Positions 31,451-39,901 of a stretch of 64,000 nt of DNA are shown here, piece after piece (position 1 is the stretch's first letter; each line of letters begins with the position of its first letter). The notes beneath the pieces were generated by a model. That model had not been told where the DNA came from, ran no database searches, and saw only the letters and a list, made by a program, of their open reading frames with translations. The DNA comes from Paulinella micropora (taxonomy: Eukaryota > Cercozoa > Imbricatea > Euglyphida > Paulinellidae): positions 120,001-184,000 of the forward strand of contig WBZZ01005871.1 in assembly GCA_019918135.1 (NCBI GenBank), given 5' to 3'. Both the position numbers and the translations under genes were made by a program.

Positions 31451-31991
31451 GCTGCCGCCGCTCAGCTGTCCACGGAGGGACCACGGCTATCCCCGGCGCG
31501 CGGGGCGGCAGACCCGGGGGCGCCGTGACGGCGCTGGTGCTCGGCTGGTGGGGCATAGTAGCCACCAGTGTCCTGCAGTAAAAAAAAGGTTTTTCGCTAG
31601 CCGCCGCAGTCGTAGCCGGAGCTCCCCCGGGCCGGCAAGAAAAATCTGAGTTCGCCGGGTTAGCCCGGCGTGAGCTTTGGCCGGCAAGAAAAATCTGAGT
31701 TCGCCGGGTTAGCCCGGCGTGAGCTTTGGCCGGCAAGAAAAATCTGAGTTCGCCGGGTTAGCCCGGCGTGAGCTTTGGCCGGCGCTCCGACACTAGCCCG
31801 GACGCAATCCCTGCCGTGCCGGCCTGCCCGGGAGGGCCTGCACTCGGTGGGCAGCGGGTGGTGGGGGGAGGGGACGAGTTGGCTGGGGAGGGGGGGGGGG
31901 CCGGCGCCGGCGTCTTAATGAATAACTAGGTGCTTTGTCCGGGGTGCCGTGGCTGGTACCCCTCGACCGGCTGGTGAGTAAAAGCTATTTT
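31451..31991. other. Convergent intergenic region holding a 49-bp tandem array
   Basis: About 540 bp between the end of the Sel1 gene and the end of the leftward basic-region gene. It holds the three 49-bp repeats (separate entry), a G run (31891-31900), and an A/T-rich AGTAAAAGCTATTTTTTAATGAGG at about 31977, the only poly(A)-like stretch. Nothing coding recognised. Confidence 0.6.
31632..31778. repeat. Three tandem 49-bp repeats
   Basis: Units at 31632-31680, 31681-31729 and 31730-31778 are identical by eye. Each begins CCGGCAAGAAAAATCTGAG and carries CGCCGGGTTAGCCCGGCG, an inverted repeat that could form a hairpin. Identical units mean recent duplication or upkeep by recombination. They could be a transcript-end structure, a protein-binding array or a replication element. 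Confidence 0.93.
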
Positions 31992-32996
31992 TTAATGAGG
32001 CGGATTGTACCTCAGGAACTGCAAAGCTTGCTCGAGCACCTTGAGCCTGGGCGCCCCGACTGCACCGAGGCACCTGGCGAGCTCGCGGGTGATGGCGGCC
32101 AGCAGAGCGCGTGATGAGGCATCTTTGTCCGGCACACCCGGTTGCTGCTGTAGGACGGTCGGCGGACAGTGCGCTGGGGGGGCGCCAGCAGAACGGAGCA
32201 CGCGGACCCGGAGCAGGGCTGCGAAGAGGACCGTGTTCCGCGACGCGCGGGGGGGCAGGCCCAAGAGCGTCCTAAACTCCTGCAGGTAAGTGTTAGTAGT
32301 GTCGTACGCGCGCTTCTTCTTGCGGTTTTCCTTCTGGCGGCGTTTGAGTTGGCTGCCGCGCAGTTTGCTGGGAGAGCCCAGAGGAGTGGCCGGCTGGCTC
32401 GGAGGAGTGGGGGGTTGGCTCGGAGGAATGGGCGGCTGGCTCGGAGGAGCGGGCGGCTGGCACAGCAGAGTGGGCGGCTGGCTCTGGTGTCTCTTCGCTG
32501 CGCCCCCGCCGGCAGGGCCGGACGCCCCTCGCTTGTGGGTGGCCGGGCCGGGTGCCGGCAGCGTGGGCCCTGCGCGCGGCAGCCGAGTGGCCAGCGCCGC
32601 CAGGCAGTGCCAGGGGGTGCTCGGCGTCGGCCGCGTCTGCACTGGCAGCGGCGCCCTGCCGATCGATGGGACCGGTGGCGGCGCCAGGTGCGGTGCCGAG
32701 GGCGCAGCTGTATGCGTCGGCGGGGGGGCAAAGTCTGGCGGTGGGCCGGGCCGCCCGGTCGTGGGCGCTAGTGTGGGTGCCACGGGCAGCGCCCGCGTGT
32801 GGTAAGAGGCAGCCAGACTGTTGGCGTCCGCTAGGAGCATGGCTAGAGTCACCGCTGCTTCCTGGCCATCATCGTCCCACGGTAGGTCGTGACCTGGGTC
32901 CGAGGGCCGCAGGTAGGCTCGACAGTCGGGGTACAGGGTACGGAGTCGCGGGGCGGCGGGCGGGGGGAGCTGTGGGGGGTAGTGCCGCGATTGCAT
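31992..32996 (-). CDS. Basic helix-loop-helix-like nuclear protein
   Basis: 334 residues from ATG 32996 (MQSRHYPPQLPPPAAPRL). The first two thirds are Pro-rich, with a tandem PPSQPPTPPSQP block. Residues about 211-232 are strongly basic (KLRGSQLKRRQKENRKKKRA). They are followed by a helix (TNTYLQEFRTLLG), a loop with two Pro, and a second hydrophobic helix (NTVLFAALLRVRVLRS). That is the layout of bHLH DNA-binding domains. The basic part also fits the RR-x3-NR start of bZIP, but the Pro residues argue against a long zipper. The C-terminus has another helix pair. A DNA-binding regulator is the likeliest role (inference). An in-frame upstream ATG (33087) exists but adds low-complexity sequence only. 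Confidence 0.6.
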   Translation of the reverse strand: MQSRHYPPQLPPPAAPRLRTLYPDCRAYLRPSDPGHDLPWDDDGQEAAVTLAMLLADANSLAASYHTRALPVAPTLAPTTGRPGPPPDFAPPPTHTAAPSAPHLAPPPVPSIGRAPLPVQTRPTPSTPWHCLAALATRLPRAGPTLPAPGPATHKRGASGPAGGGAAKRHQSQPPTLLCQPPAPPSQPPIPPSQPPTPPSQPATPLGSPSKLRGSQLKRRQKENRKKKRAYDTTNTYLQEFRTLLGLPPRASRNTVLFAALLRVRVLRSAGAPPAHCPPTVLQQQPGVPDKDASSRALLAAITRELARCLGAVGAPRLKVLEQALQFLRYNPPH

Positions 32997-33529
32997 TTCT
33001 GGGCTAGCGGGAGCAGTGGCTAATGAGGCTGGCCCCGGAGGCGTTCCCCCCCCCCCCCCCGGCACGCGCCCCAGGACGCGCGACATGCGCCGGCGCGTCG
33101 CACTGGCGCGCGCGTTGGGGAGTGGGGGCCGGCGCAGGTCGCGCGCCAGCGTGCCCCCCCCCCGCGACGGGGCTCGGTAGCACGTGCCCGGCGCGCGCCA
33201 CTGCCACGCGCCGCGGGAAGCGGCAGCCACGCGCCGCGGGAGGCGGGGCAGGCGTGCGCCCCCGGGCTAGACCGCCGTGCTACCCCGCCTGCCACGGGGC
33301 CGCCGGAGGGGGGGGGGCGCTAGGGCCGGCGGGTGGGGCGTGGGGCGCGCGCTGGGGGGAGGGAGCGTGCGCACGCCAGACACACTGGAGGGCGCGCGCG
33401 CCGGGGAGCGTGCGCACGCTGGGGGGGGGCGAGGGCTTTAGGGCCCCTTCCACCGCCACTCTGCCAGGTCAGTGGCATTTTGGGGACTACTCTGTCTCCT
33501 CGGGGCGGCTACCACCTGGCGCGGCTTCC
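32997..33529. promoter_or_regulatory. Divergent intergenic region with GC-rich repeats
   Basis: 533 bp. Contains C13 and C8 runs, paired GCCACGCGCCGCGGGA copies (about 33205 and 33226), two GGGAGCGTGCGCACGC copies (about 33361 and 33404), and CGCGCGCC/GGCGCGCG palindromes. It separates divergent genes, so it should hold their promoters. The density of short inverted repeats also makes it the best place in the island to look for a replication origin (inference). Confidence 0.45.
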
Positions 33530-34570
33530 ATGTCCGGCCCCGCAGAGCTTCTCGTCGAGGATGCGACGTCGGGCCTCACCTCCCTCACTCTGCCAGGGGG
33601 TCAAGAACCTTGGTTATGTCAGACCGAAATCTTGAAGCAGCTTCCGCTCGGGTGCTTCTTGCGCACGGCTGTGGAGGCCCCGACCTACGACGGCCAGGTC
33701 CAGTTTCCCTCGGATGCCTTCTGCGCGGCACACTTTACCCTGCTCCGAAGGGAGATCCTCGACTACCAGCGCAATGTAGCTCGAGGCATGCGGCGCATGC
33801 TGGTCGTGACCCATGGGGTAGTAGAGAACGTAGCTGGCCTCGCGGAGGGAGCCAAGCGTACGGCCGCCCGTCGGGCCCGTCGGGCCGCCCGTAGGGCCGA
33901 GGCGACGGGCGAAGCGGCTGCAGCCACGACTCGTCGCACGCGTCCGCCCGAAGTATACCCCCTCCAAGCACTACCGGCCCTGGTTCTCGCGCTATCGGAA
34001 AACCTGGCACAGCCTGCCCCCGCGCAATACGCCCCGCTCTCGCCCACTAGGGCCAAGTGCCTGGCGTACCTTGGTTTTACGGACTTGCTGGCCATGGTCC
34101 TGTCGGATGGCTTCTTGGCCGTCTGGGCTCTCCTGCAGGCGACCGCCACGTACCGGGTCAGCATCGCTGACCAGGACACCGGTTTCGAGGGCTATTGGTG
34201 GGACGAAGGCACTCAAGGGTATCGTGGCCAAGACCAGGTGGAAGCTGCGGTGTGGGCTGAGGGCTGCACGGTAGAAGTGCCGGGCGTGGGCACGCTGCAG
34301 ACCCCCCTGAACCTACTGTCTTTGATCGCCAAGAGCATCGAGGACCTGACCGTGCAGCACGAATCCCTCCGTCGGCAGGGAATACGGTACCCCAGTTTCG
34401 ACTCGTGCATGGAGTTGCTACAACGCCGCCGATCACGACCGGAACTGGACTTTGTAGCCGCGGCGGCACGTTTCGGTGTACTTGGTCAGAGATCCAGTAC
34501 AGACGACGACGGAAGAAGCAGCAAGAGAATCAAGACGGTGTCCTCGCTCGACGGGCAGGCCGAGGAGTAG
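33530..34570 (+). CDS. Hypothetical protein with BTB/T1-like N-terminus
   Basis: 346 residues from ATG 33530 (MSGPAELLVEDATSG), one clean frame. Residues about 16-80 read LTSLTLPGGQEPWLCQTEIL, then GCFLRTAVE, then YDGQVQFPSD, then HFTLLRREILDYQ. These match the strand-GG-strand-helix-'dG..f.D...F..iL.y' plan of KCTD/T1 BTB domains, by eye only. Residues about 105-140 are an Ala/Arg-rich basic segment (KRTAARRARRAARRAEATGE). A globular region with many Leu and a Trp pair (GFEGYWWDEGTQGYRGQD) follows, then a C-terminal basic SSKRIKT that could be a nuclear signal. A cullin-3 adaptor role is possible, not shown. Confidence 0.65.
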   Translation: MSGPAELLVEDATSGLTSLTLPGGQEPWLCQTEILKQLPLGCFLRTAVEAPTYDGQVQFPSDAFCAAHFTLLRREILDYQRNVARGMRRMLVVTHGVVENVAGLAEGAKRTAARRARRAARRAEATGEAAAATTRRTRPPEVYPLQALPALVLALSENLAQPAPAQYAPLSPTRAKCLAYLGFTDLLAMVLSDGFLAVWALLQATATYRVSIADQDTGFEGYWWDEGTQGYRGQDQVEAAVWAEGCTVEVPGVGTLQTPLNLLSLIAKSIEDLTVQHESLRRQGIRYPSFDSCMELLQRRRSRPELDFVAAAARFGVLGQRSSTDDDGRSSKRIKTVSSLDGQAEE

Positions 34571-35102
34571 CTCTCGGTCTGTTCCGTTCTGCTGTGCCCA
34601 GCGTTGTCTGAAGAAAAAGGACCGAGCGGAAAGCCTGGTGGAGTTTTGTTGGCTGGGCCACCGCGTTTGCTTGTCCAGTTAGTCATGATTAAAAGCGGCG
34701 GTTGGCAACGTACCTGGGACCGGTTTCAAGTCTCCTCCGGGTTAGCCCGGGGGCCTGTAGCCGGTGACCGTAAAACAGGCAGAACGACGCGCTTGGGTAA
34801 CCGTGGCGTACCGGCCGGCCCCGGGTGACGAACGCGTCGCGGTGGCCGTGCAGGCCAGGCAGGCGTGCGCCGCCAGACCGGTTTCCTCCTGAGCAGAAGC
34901 GAAGTTTTATTGTCAGCGCTGGACCAAGAGAAAAAAGGGAGAGGCGCGTCTGCGCCGTGGTGTACAAGGCGCAGGCGGGTGTATTTGCGTTCTAACTGTC
35001 CGGAACGAGGGTAAGAAAGGGGGGGCACAAACCTCTACCCATGCACGTAGACTCTGGAGGAAACGCTGCTAGTCCTACCCGTGCCGCCACCGGCGCCGTT
35101 GG
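34571..35102. terminator. Convergent 3' region with a poly(A) signal on each strand
   Basis: ATTAAA on the plus strand at 34688-34693 suits the gene ending at 34570. AATAAA on the minus strand (34906-34911) suits the leftward LRR gene ending at 35103. The 3' ends do not overlap. No gene seen in the rest. Confidence 0.6.
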
Positions 35103-37751
35103 TCAGCGCCCGGACTGCTTCCTCTTCCCTTCCCCGGCGCCGGCCGCGGGCGCGCCAGAGGAAGAAGCTCGCGCCGCGGGGGGCTCCTGCCACCTGACGC
35201 CTGCAAGCTGCGGCGGCGTGCTGTCCGAGACAACACCCGCGCGGAGGACCAGGACCGGGGTTTGTGCCGTCGTCCCCGTGACCAGCACCTTGATTGTCGA
35301 CTGCACCCGCGCTAGCCCGGCCAGCTCGATCGAGGCGAGTTTCGGGCACCCTGTCAAGGTAAGCTCTAGCCACTCGGCCGCTTGTAGAAGAGACAGACGG
35401 ACGCTGGTCAGCGCGGAGCAATCCGTGAAGGTTAAGTGCACACCGCCCGCTACCAGCCGCAGCTTCGGCAAGTCCACGCTCTGGAGCCCGTGACAAGCGG
35501 CCAAGGAGATTTTTATCCCCCCCGCCGGGCCGACGACGCGCTGCAGCTTTGGCAGGCCGAACTCTGTGAGGTTAGGGCAGCGGGTGCACGACACCTCAAC
35601 ACTGGCGGCCCAGGTGAGCTTTCGCAGCCGCAGGGCTTGGAGAGCAGTGCAGTCTTCGCAGCTCACACGCAGCTCGCCCGACACACTCTGTAAAGCCGGC
35701 AGCGCTAGCTTCTCCAGCTGTCCGTAGCCCAGCGCACTAGTGTTGCCCGCGGCCGGCCCGACCTTGCTGTCTTGGGTGCGGTCGCGGCCCGCTAGCCGGA
35801 GGTACAGGCTCTGGACCTTGCTCAGCTTGGGCAGGCGGCAAACCTCTAGTTGGGTACAGGCGTAGAAGGCTATTACCAGACGCAGTGCGTGAGTAAGTTC
35901 CGGGAGCTCGAGCCGGCGGAGAGCTGGACAGCTCGCTGCCTCTTCCACCCTGGCTATACCCTCCGGGCAGAGATCGTAGTCGAAGCCAAACAGCATCCGT
36001 AGGTCCCCGCATTGCTCCAGAGCGGGCAGTCTGCAGGTCTGCAGCGACGGACACCCTCTGCCGAATACGAACTCGCACTGGCCGGGGGGTGCCGCTGGCA
36101 GGGGGGCCGGCGAGAGGGGCTCTTCTTCCTCTTCTTCTCCGGAGGACGCCCCCGGCGACGCGGGCGTGGCGGGGGACACAGGCTCCGCTTCCCCAGGGGG
36201 TAAAGGCGTGCCCGGCGACGGGGGCGTGCCGGGCGCCCTCCAGGGGAGGCCAACCCGGGCTAGACAAGGCAAGCTGAAGGCCGATAACCGGGGGCAGTCC
36301 TCCACGCGAACTCCTACGTTCCGGGCGTGGGACAGTGCAGAAAAGTCGCAGCAGCGCAGATCCCTACAGCGGCTGAGGTTCAGTACCAGTTCTTTCCTGA
36401 CAGCCCGCAGGGCACGGAGGTTCAGTACCAGTTCTTTCCTGACAGCCCGCAGGGCACGGAACGCCAGGTCCCGCGGCCCACTGTCTGTGCCCCAGTCGGC
36501 GCGGTGGCCCCCCAACAGGATCCTCAGGCTGCGGGCCTTCTTCAGCGCCGGCAGACCGAAGGTCTCGAGCCGGCCACAGGCATAGACGGCCAACACGATA
36601 CGCTCGGCACACCTTAGTCTCGGCAGTAGGACCTGGGCCAGCGCCGGGCAGCCCTCTTGGACCTCGGCCGGCCGCAGCCGGCCGACGGCCGCTTCCAGCG
36701 CGTTGGCTGCGGGGGCCCCGGCCTCCGGGCGTACCTGTGGCGCCCCAAAGTCGTCTTCGTCCCCGAGGCCAAAGGAGAGGCGCAGATCGCCGGTGCGCCG
36801 GAGGCAGGGCAGGGCGCAGGTCTGCAGCGTGGGGCAGCCCGCTCCAAACACCAGCTCACACTCGTCGCCGGGCGCGTCTTCCGACTCGTCTTCCGACTCG
36901 TCTTCACTCGTGTCTTCCGACTCGTCTTCACTCGTGTCTTCCGACTCGTCTTCACTCACGTCTTCCGACTCGTCGTCGGGCGCGTCGTCGGACTCGTGCC
37001 CGCCTTTTTCCTCGCCCACGCACTTTAGTGCAGGCAGCTCGAATCTGGCCAGACCGCTGCCCGACACACGGACGTGAAGGCGCTGGGCGTTGTACAGGCC
37101 GCCGAGGTTGCAGACAAGCTGCCTCTGCTGCGCGCACCCGTGTAAACCTATCGAGAGCAGGCCCCCTACCGTCCTCAAGGCCGGGGCCGAGCAGGAGAGC
37201 AGCCCCTCACAGCTAATGAACAACAGCAGGACGTAGCGTTTTACCTCGGACAGCAGAGGTAGCTCCGCCGAAACGAGCCCGCACCCTTCGCTCTGAATGT
37301 CCAGCACGCCGGTGCGCTGCAGCTCCGGCAGCCGGAGGCTCTCGAACTGCGGGCAATCCTTCGCCCCGAAAATGACGCCGTCCTCGACCTCCCGGAGCCG
37401 CGGGACAGTGAGTCCGGCCAGGTTCTTGCACTCGGTCAGCCGGACACAGAGACTAGCTTTGAGTGGCGCCAGGGCTAGCAACGGCAGTGCGTACAGGTCG
37501 CACCGCTGTACGTCTAGTGTCAAGGCGTCCGGGCCCGGGACGCGCGCCGACAGGGCTCGCTCCGGGGGGTCACGGGCTCCGGCGTGGCAGTCCAGCAGCT
37601 TGAGGTGCAGATCCTGCCCCCCGGCGGCGTACAAGGTCTGGAGCTCTCCACACTGCTGCAGCTTGACGGTGGTCCGCCTGGGCGCCACCGCCTGCTCGAG
37701 CACCTGCTCGAGCACCTGCTCGAGCACCTGCTCGAGCACCAGCTCTCGCAA
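35103..37751 (-). CDS. Leucine-rich-repeat protein
   Basis: About 880 residues of LRRs of the cysteine-containing type, with units like CP.L....LP.L.......L.L.. (for example CPNLTEFGLPKLQRVVG, CHGLQSVDLPKLRLVAGGVH, CPKLASIELAGLARVQS). These form a curved solenoid for binding proteins and are the usual substrate-binding part of F-box/LRR ubiquitin-ligase adaptors. Three acidic or Pro/Ser-rich inserts interrupt them, the largest being a repeated SEDESED stretch (36870-36975). Near the N-terminus a VLEQ unit is repeated four times (37692-37745). It lies 37 bp after an F-box-like open frame on the same strand. The start is uncertain, since no good ATG is at the 5' end. The minus-strand AATAAA at 34906 follows it. 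Confidence 0.8.
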   Translation of the reverse strand: MRELVLEQVLEQVLEQVLEQAVAPRRTTVKLQQCGELQTLYAAGGQDLHLKLLDCHAGARDPPERALSARVPGPDALTLDVQRCDLYALPLLALAPLKASLCVRLTECKNLAGLTVPRLREVEDGVIFGAKDCPQFESLRLPELQRTGVLDIQSEGCGLVSAELPLLSEVKRYVLLLFISCEGLLSCSAPALRTVGGLLSIGLHGCAQQRQLVCNLGGLYNAQRLHVRVSGSGLARFELPALKCVGEEKGGHESDDAPDDESEDVSEDESEDTSEDESEDTSEDESEDESEDAPGDECELVFGAGCPTLQTCALPCLRRTGDLRLSFGLGDEDDFGAPQVRPEAGAPAANALEAAVGRLRPAEVQEGCPALAQVLLPRLRCAERIVLAVYACGRLETFGLPALKKARSLRILLGGHRADWGTDSGPRDLAFRALRAVRKELVLNLRALRAVRKELVLNLSRCRDLRCCDFSALSHARNVGVRVEDCPRLSAFSLPCLARVGLPWRAPGTPPSPGTPLPPGEAEPVSPATPASPGASSGEEEEEEPLSPAPLPAAPPGQCEFVFGRGCPSLQTCRLPALEQCGDLRMLFGFDYDLCPEGIARVEEAASCPALRRLELPELTHALRLVIAFYACTQLEVCRLPKLSKVQSLYLRLAGRDRTQDSKVGPAAGNTSALGYGQLEKLALPALQSVSGELRVSCEDCTALQALRLRKLTWAASVEVSCTRCPNLTEFGLPKLQRVVGPAGGIKISLAACHGLQSVDLPKLRLVAGGVHLTFTDCSALTSVRLSLLQAAEWLELTLTGCPKLASIELAGLARVQSTIKVLVTGTTAQTPVLVLRAGVVSDSTPPQLAGVRWQEPPAARASSSGAPAAGAGEGKRKQSGR
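36870..36975 (-). repeat. Tandem repeat coding Ser-Glu-Asp acidic insert
   Basis: Repeats of a 15- or 30-bp unit (TCTTCCGACTCGTCTTCACT on the plus strand) code SEDESEDT on the minus strand inside the LRR gene. Seen directly. Likely variable in length. Confidence 0.85.
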
Positions 37752-37788
37752 CCTAGGAAACCGGAGCAGCGAGAGGTTCCAGTCCAGA

Positions 37789-38544
37789 TTAGCGCCCCCC
37801 CCCCGCGTAGAACCTAGTCTGCTGCAGAGAGAGCGTCTCTAGCACGCCCTGGCCGGCCGCGTCCAGCACGAACTCCTCTGCGGGGTTCCACCCCGTCAAG
37901 CAAAAGACGGGGGCGATCAGGTACAGCCGAGCGGCGGCGGCGGCCCGCACACAGCCCCAAAACGTCACTACGGACAAAGTCGTCAGGGGGGGCGGCGCGG
38001 TGTGTCCGGGGGCCCGTGGCCACCACAGGCTTAGCCCGGGAGCCGGTGTGCTGCATAGCAGCTCAAGCGCCGACCGCAGCGCTTGCCAGTACAGATCGGG
38101 CGCCGCCCCGGCCCGCCTAGAGGCCCACAGCGGGCCTAGTGCCAGGTCGCCGCGCCGGTTGCACGCGAACAGCTCCCTGGCCGCCTGCGTCCAGCAGGCC
38201 CGGTCGGCTTCGCCCCGGCGCTCGAGCAGGCGCGCGGGGCCGTCGCCCGCGCGGTCCGTCTGCGGTTCTTGCAGCCACTGCCCCACTAGCCACTCTCCGG
38301 CTTCCGTCGGCCGCGCTCGGAGCTCTTGTGCCCAGTCCCGGCCGTCCTCACAGAGCTGCTCACAGAGCTTCCAATGGAGATAGGAGGCCAGGCAGGCGGC
38401 CTGGTGCCAGGCGGCCTGGCGCTCGCGCGACAGCCACTCGGGCGCGACGGCGTACGCGGTGGCCACGTCGACCGGGGCTAGCAGCCGGAGCAACAGGGGC
38501 GCGACCGGCGGCGCCGTCGGGCCGGCGAGGGGGGAGCGCTGCAT
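37789..38544 (-). CDS. F-box-like protein
   Basis: 251 residues from ATG 38544 (MQRSPLAGPTAPPVAPLLLR). Residues about 13-38 (PVAPLLLRLLAPVDVATAYA, then VAPEWL) fit the F-box plan LP..ll..iL..l...dl......c..W, with Pro at the start and Trp at the end, though divergent. The rest is helical and Trp-rich (WHQAACLASYLHWKLCEQLC, DWAQELRARP). The LRR gene follows at once on the same strand. F-box followed by LRR is the normal order in F-box/LRR adaptors of SCF ubiquitin ligases, so the two belong together functionally. No search was possible; confidence in the F-box is moderate. Confidence 0.55.
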   Translation of the reverse strand: MQRSPLAGPTAPPVAPLLLRLLAPVDVATAYAVAPEWLSRERQAAWHQAACLASYLHWKLCEQLCEDGRDWAQELRARPTEAGEWLVGQWLQEPQTDRAGDGPARLLERRGEADRACWTQAARELFACNRRGDLALGPLWASRRAGAAPDLYWQALRSALELLCSTPAPGLSLWWPRAPGHTAPPPLTTLSVVTFWGCVRAAAAARLYLIAPVFCLTGWNPAEEFVLDAAGQGVLETLSLQQTRFYAGGGR

Positions 38545-38968
38545 CCTCACCGAACGCGCGCCGTGCGTTTGGGAATTACAGGACCGGGCCGCCCTCCCCC
38601 CGACAGCCTCCCCCCCTCCCCCGGGGCTCGTCCACGGGGGGGAGGACAGAGGGGCCTGCGCCGGCGGAGGGGACGGCGGGGGCCAGGGGGGGGAGGAGAA
38701 CAGTGGCCCTCCGGCGGCCGCGTGCCCGGGCGGGGGGGGGGCACGCGGAGGGGGGGGGGAGCGGCCGTAGGCGCGCGTGCCGGCCGGGGGGGTGAGCGGG
38801 AGCGGCGGTGGGCCGCCGGGCGGAAGGGAGGCGCGCCAGGAGGAGGCGGGCGCGCCCCCCTGGGGCGCGTGCCAGGGGAACGCGCGAGGGCGACGGCACG
38901 CCGCTGTGCCGGCCACCCACACAAAAGCCGGGGCCTCCCAAGTAAGGCAGGCCAGCCAGCCAGCCACC
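38545..38968. promoter_or_regulatory. Divergent intergenic region
   Basis: 424 bp between the leftward F-box-like gene and the rightward F-box gene, with many G runs (G7-G10). Just before the rightward ATG stands GCCAGCCAGCCAGCCACCATG, which gives an excellent Kozak context (GCCACCATG). No TATA box recognised. Confidence 0.5.
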
Positions 38969-39843
38969 ATGTTCAGCGAGTGTACGCACGCGTCTGTCGG
39001 CTGCAGCAGCCGCAAGAAGCCCAGAACGGACGCCCCCGAGGCCCGTGAGCTGTGCGTGACGACGCTCGCCCACCTGCCGCCGGAGCTGCTGGAAGCGCTA
39101 GCCCCCCTGCTGTCCTCCGACGAGCTGCAGCGGCTAGCCAGGACTTGCCGCGAATACGCACGCCTCTTGGCAGACCAGCTCCGGCTGCGCAGAGGCCAGG
39201 AAGAGAAACTTTTGTTGGAAGCACGGGCTACCCTCTCGTTCCTGCGGATAGTCGCCGCAGCGCGAGCCCTGCTGAGACAGTCCTTGAGCTTCCCCTTGTC
39301 GACGCAGCAGCACGCGACCACCCTGCTCCCCCTGGATGAATTCAGTGCGCGTCTCAGGCAGGAGTGCCCGGCCGCCCCGCGGTGGTCCGTACACGTGCTC
39401 GTCTTCCAGGATAACGTGGGGGGGCGCCTGAGCGTCCGGCTGCTGGTGACGGGGGAAGCGGCTCCGCCCGCTGAGCCACCGGCACTGGGCGCCAGCAGGA
39501 CAGAGTGGCTGGTGCTCGAGCGGTGGCCGCACCTAGCGACCCGGAGGCCGGCCTTGAGTTTGTCTGTCGCCAGCTCAAGGCCTTCTGCAGCTATGCCACC
39601 CTGCGCTGGCTTGTGGACGGGCTGGGCCTCCCCCAGGCGCGGCCCGGCCGCGAGTGGCAGCTAGCTACGTACCGTGACCCGGGGGCGGCGCCGGGCGAAG
39701 CAGCGCACCACTGGCGCTCGCCACACCCGCCGCACCCGGAACTGCGGCACCGGGCACCCGAGCCCGCCCCGGCGGCAGAGGCCCGGGGGGCAGAGGGCGC
39801 GTGGAACCCCGACTCGTACGAGGCACGGGGGCCAAACCACTGA
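38969..39843 (+). CDS. F-box protein
   Basis: ATG 38969 lies in an ideal Kozak context. Residues about 33-70 are a good F-box: LAHLPPELLEALAPLLSSDE, then LQRLARTCREYARLLADQ. The F-box binds Skp1 and brings substrates to SCF (cullin-1) ubiquitin ligases. After it come a helical stretch (EARATLSFLRIVAAARALLR) and a region of strands (RWSVHVLVFQDN, LSVRLLVTGEA). Near the end, coding quality passes to another frame (LEFVCRQLKAFCSYATLRWL), so the C-terminal limit is uncertain and the reading may not be intact. F-box genes are common in large DNA viruses (poxviruses, pandoraviruses) as well as in all eukaryotes. Confidence 0.7.
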
Positions 39844-39901
39844 AAAATCACTTAGCTCTGTCTGTCAGGTACGAGGACGCCGTGGCTGTGTGTCACCAGA
39901 C

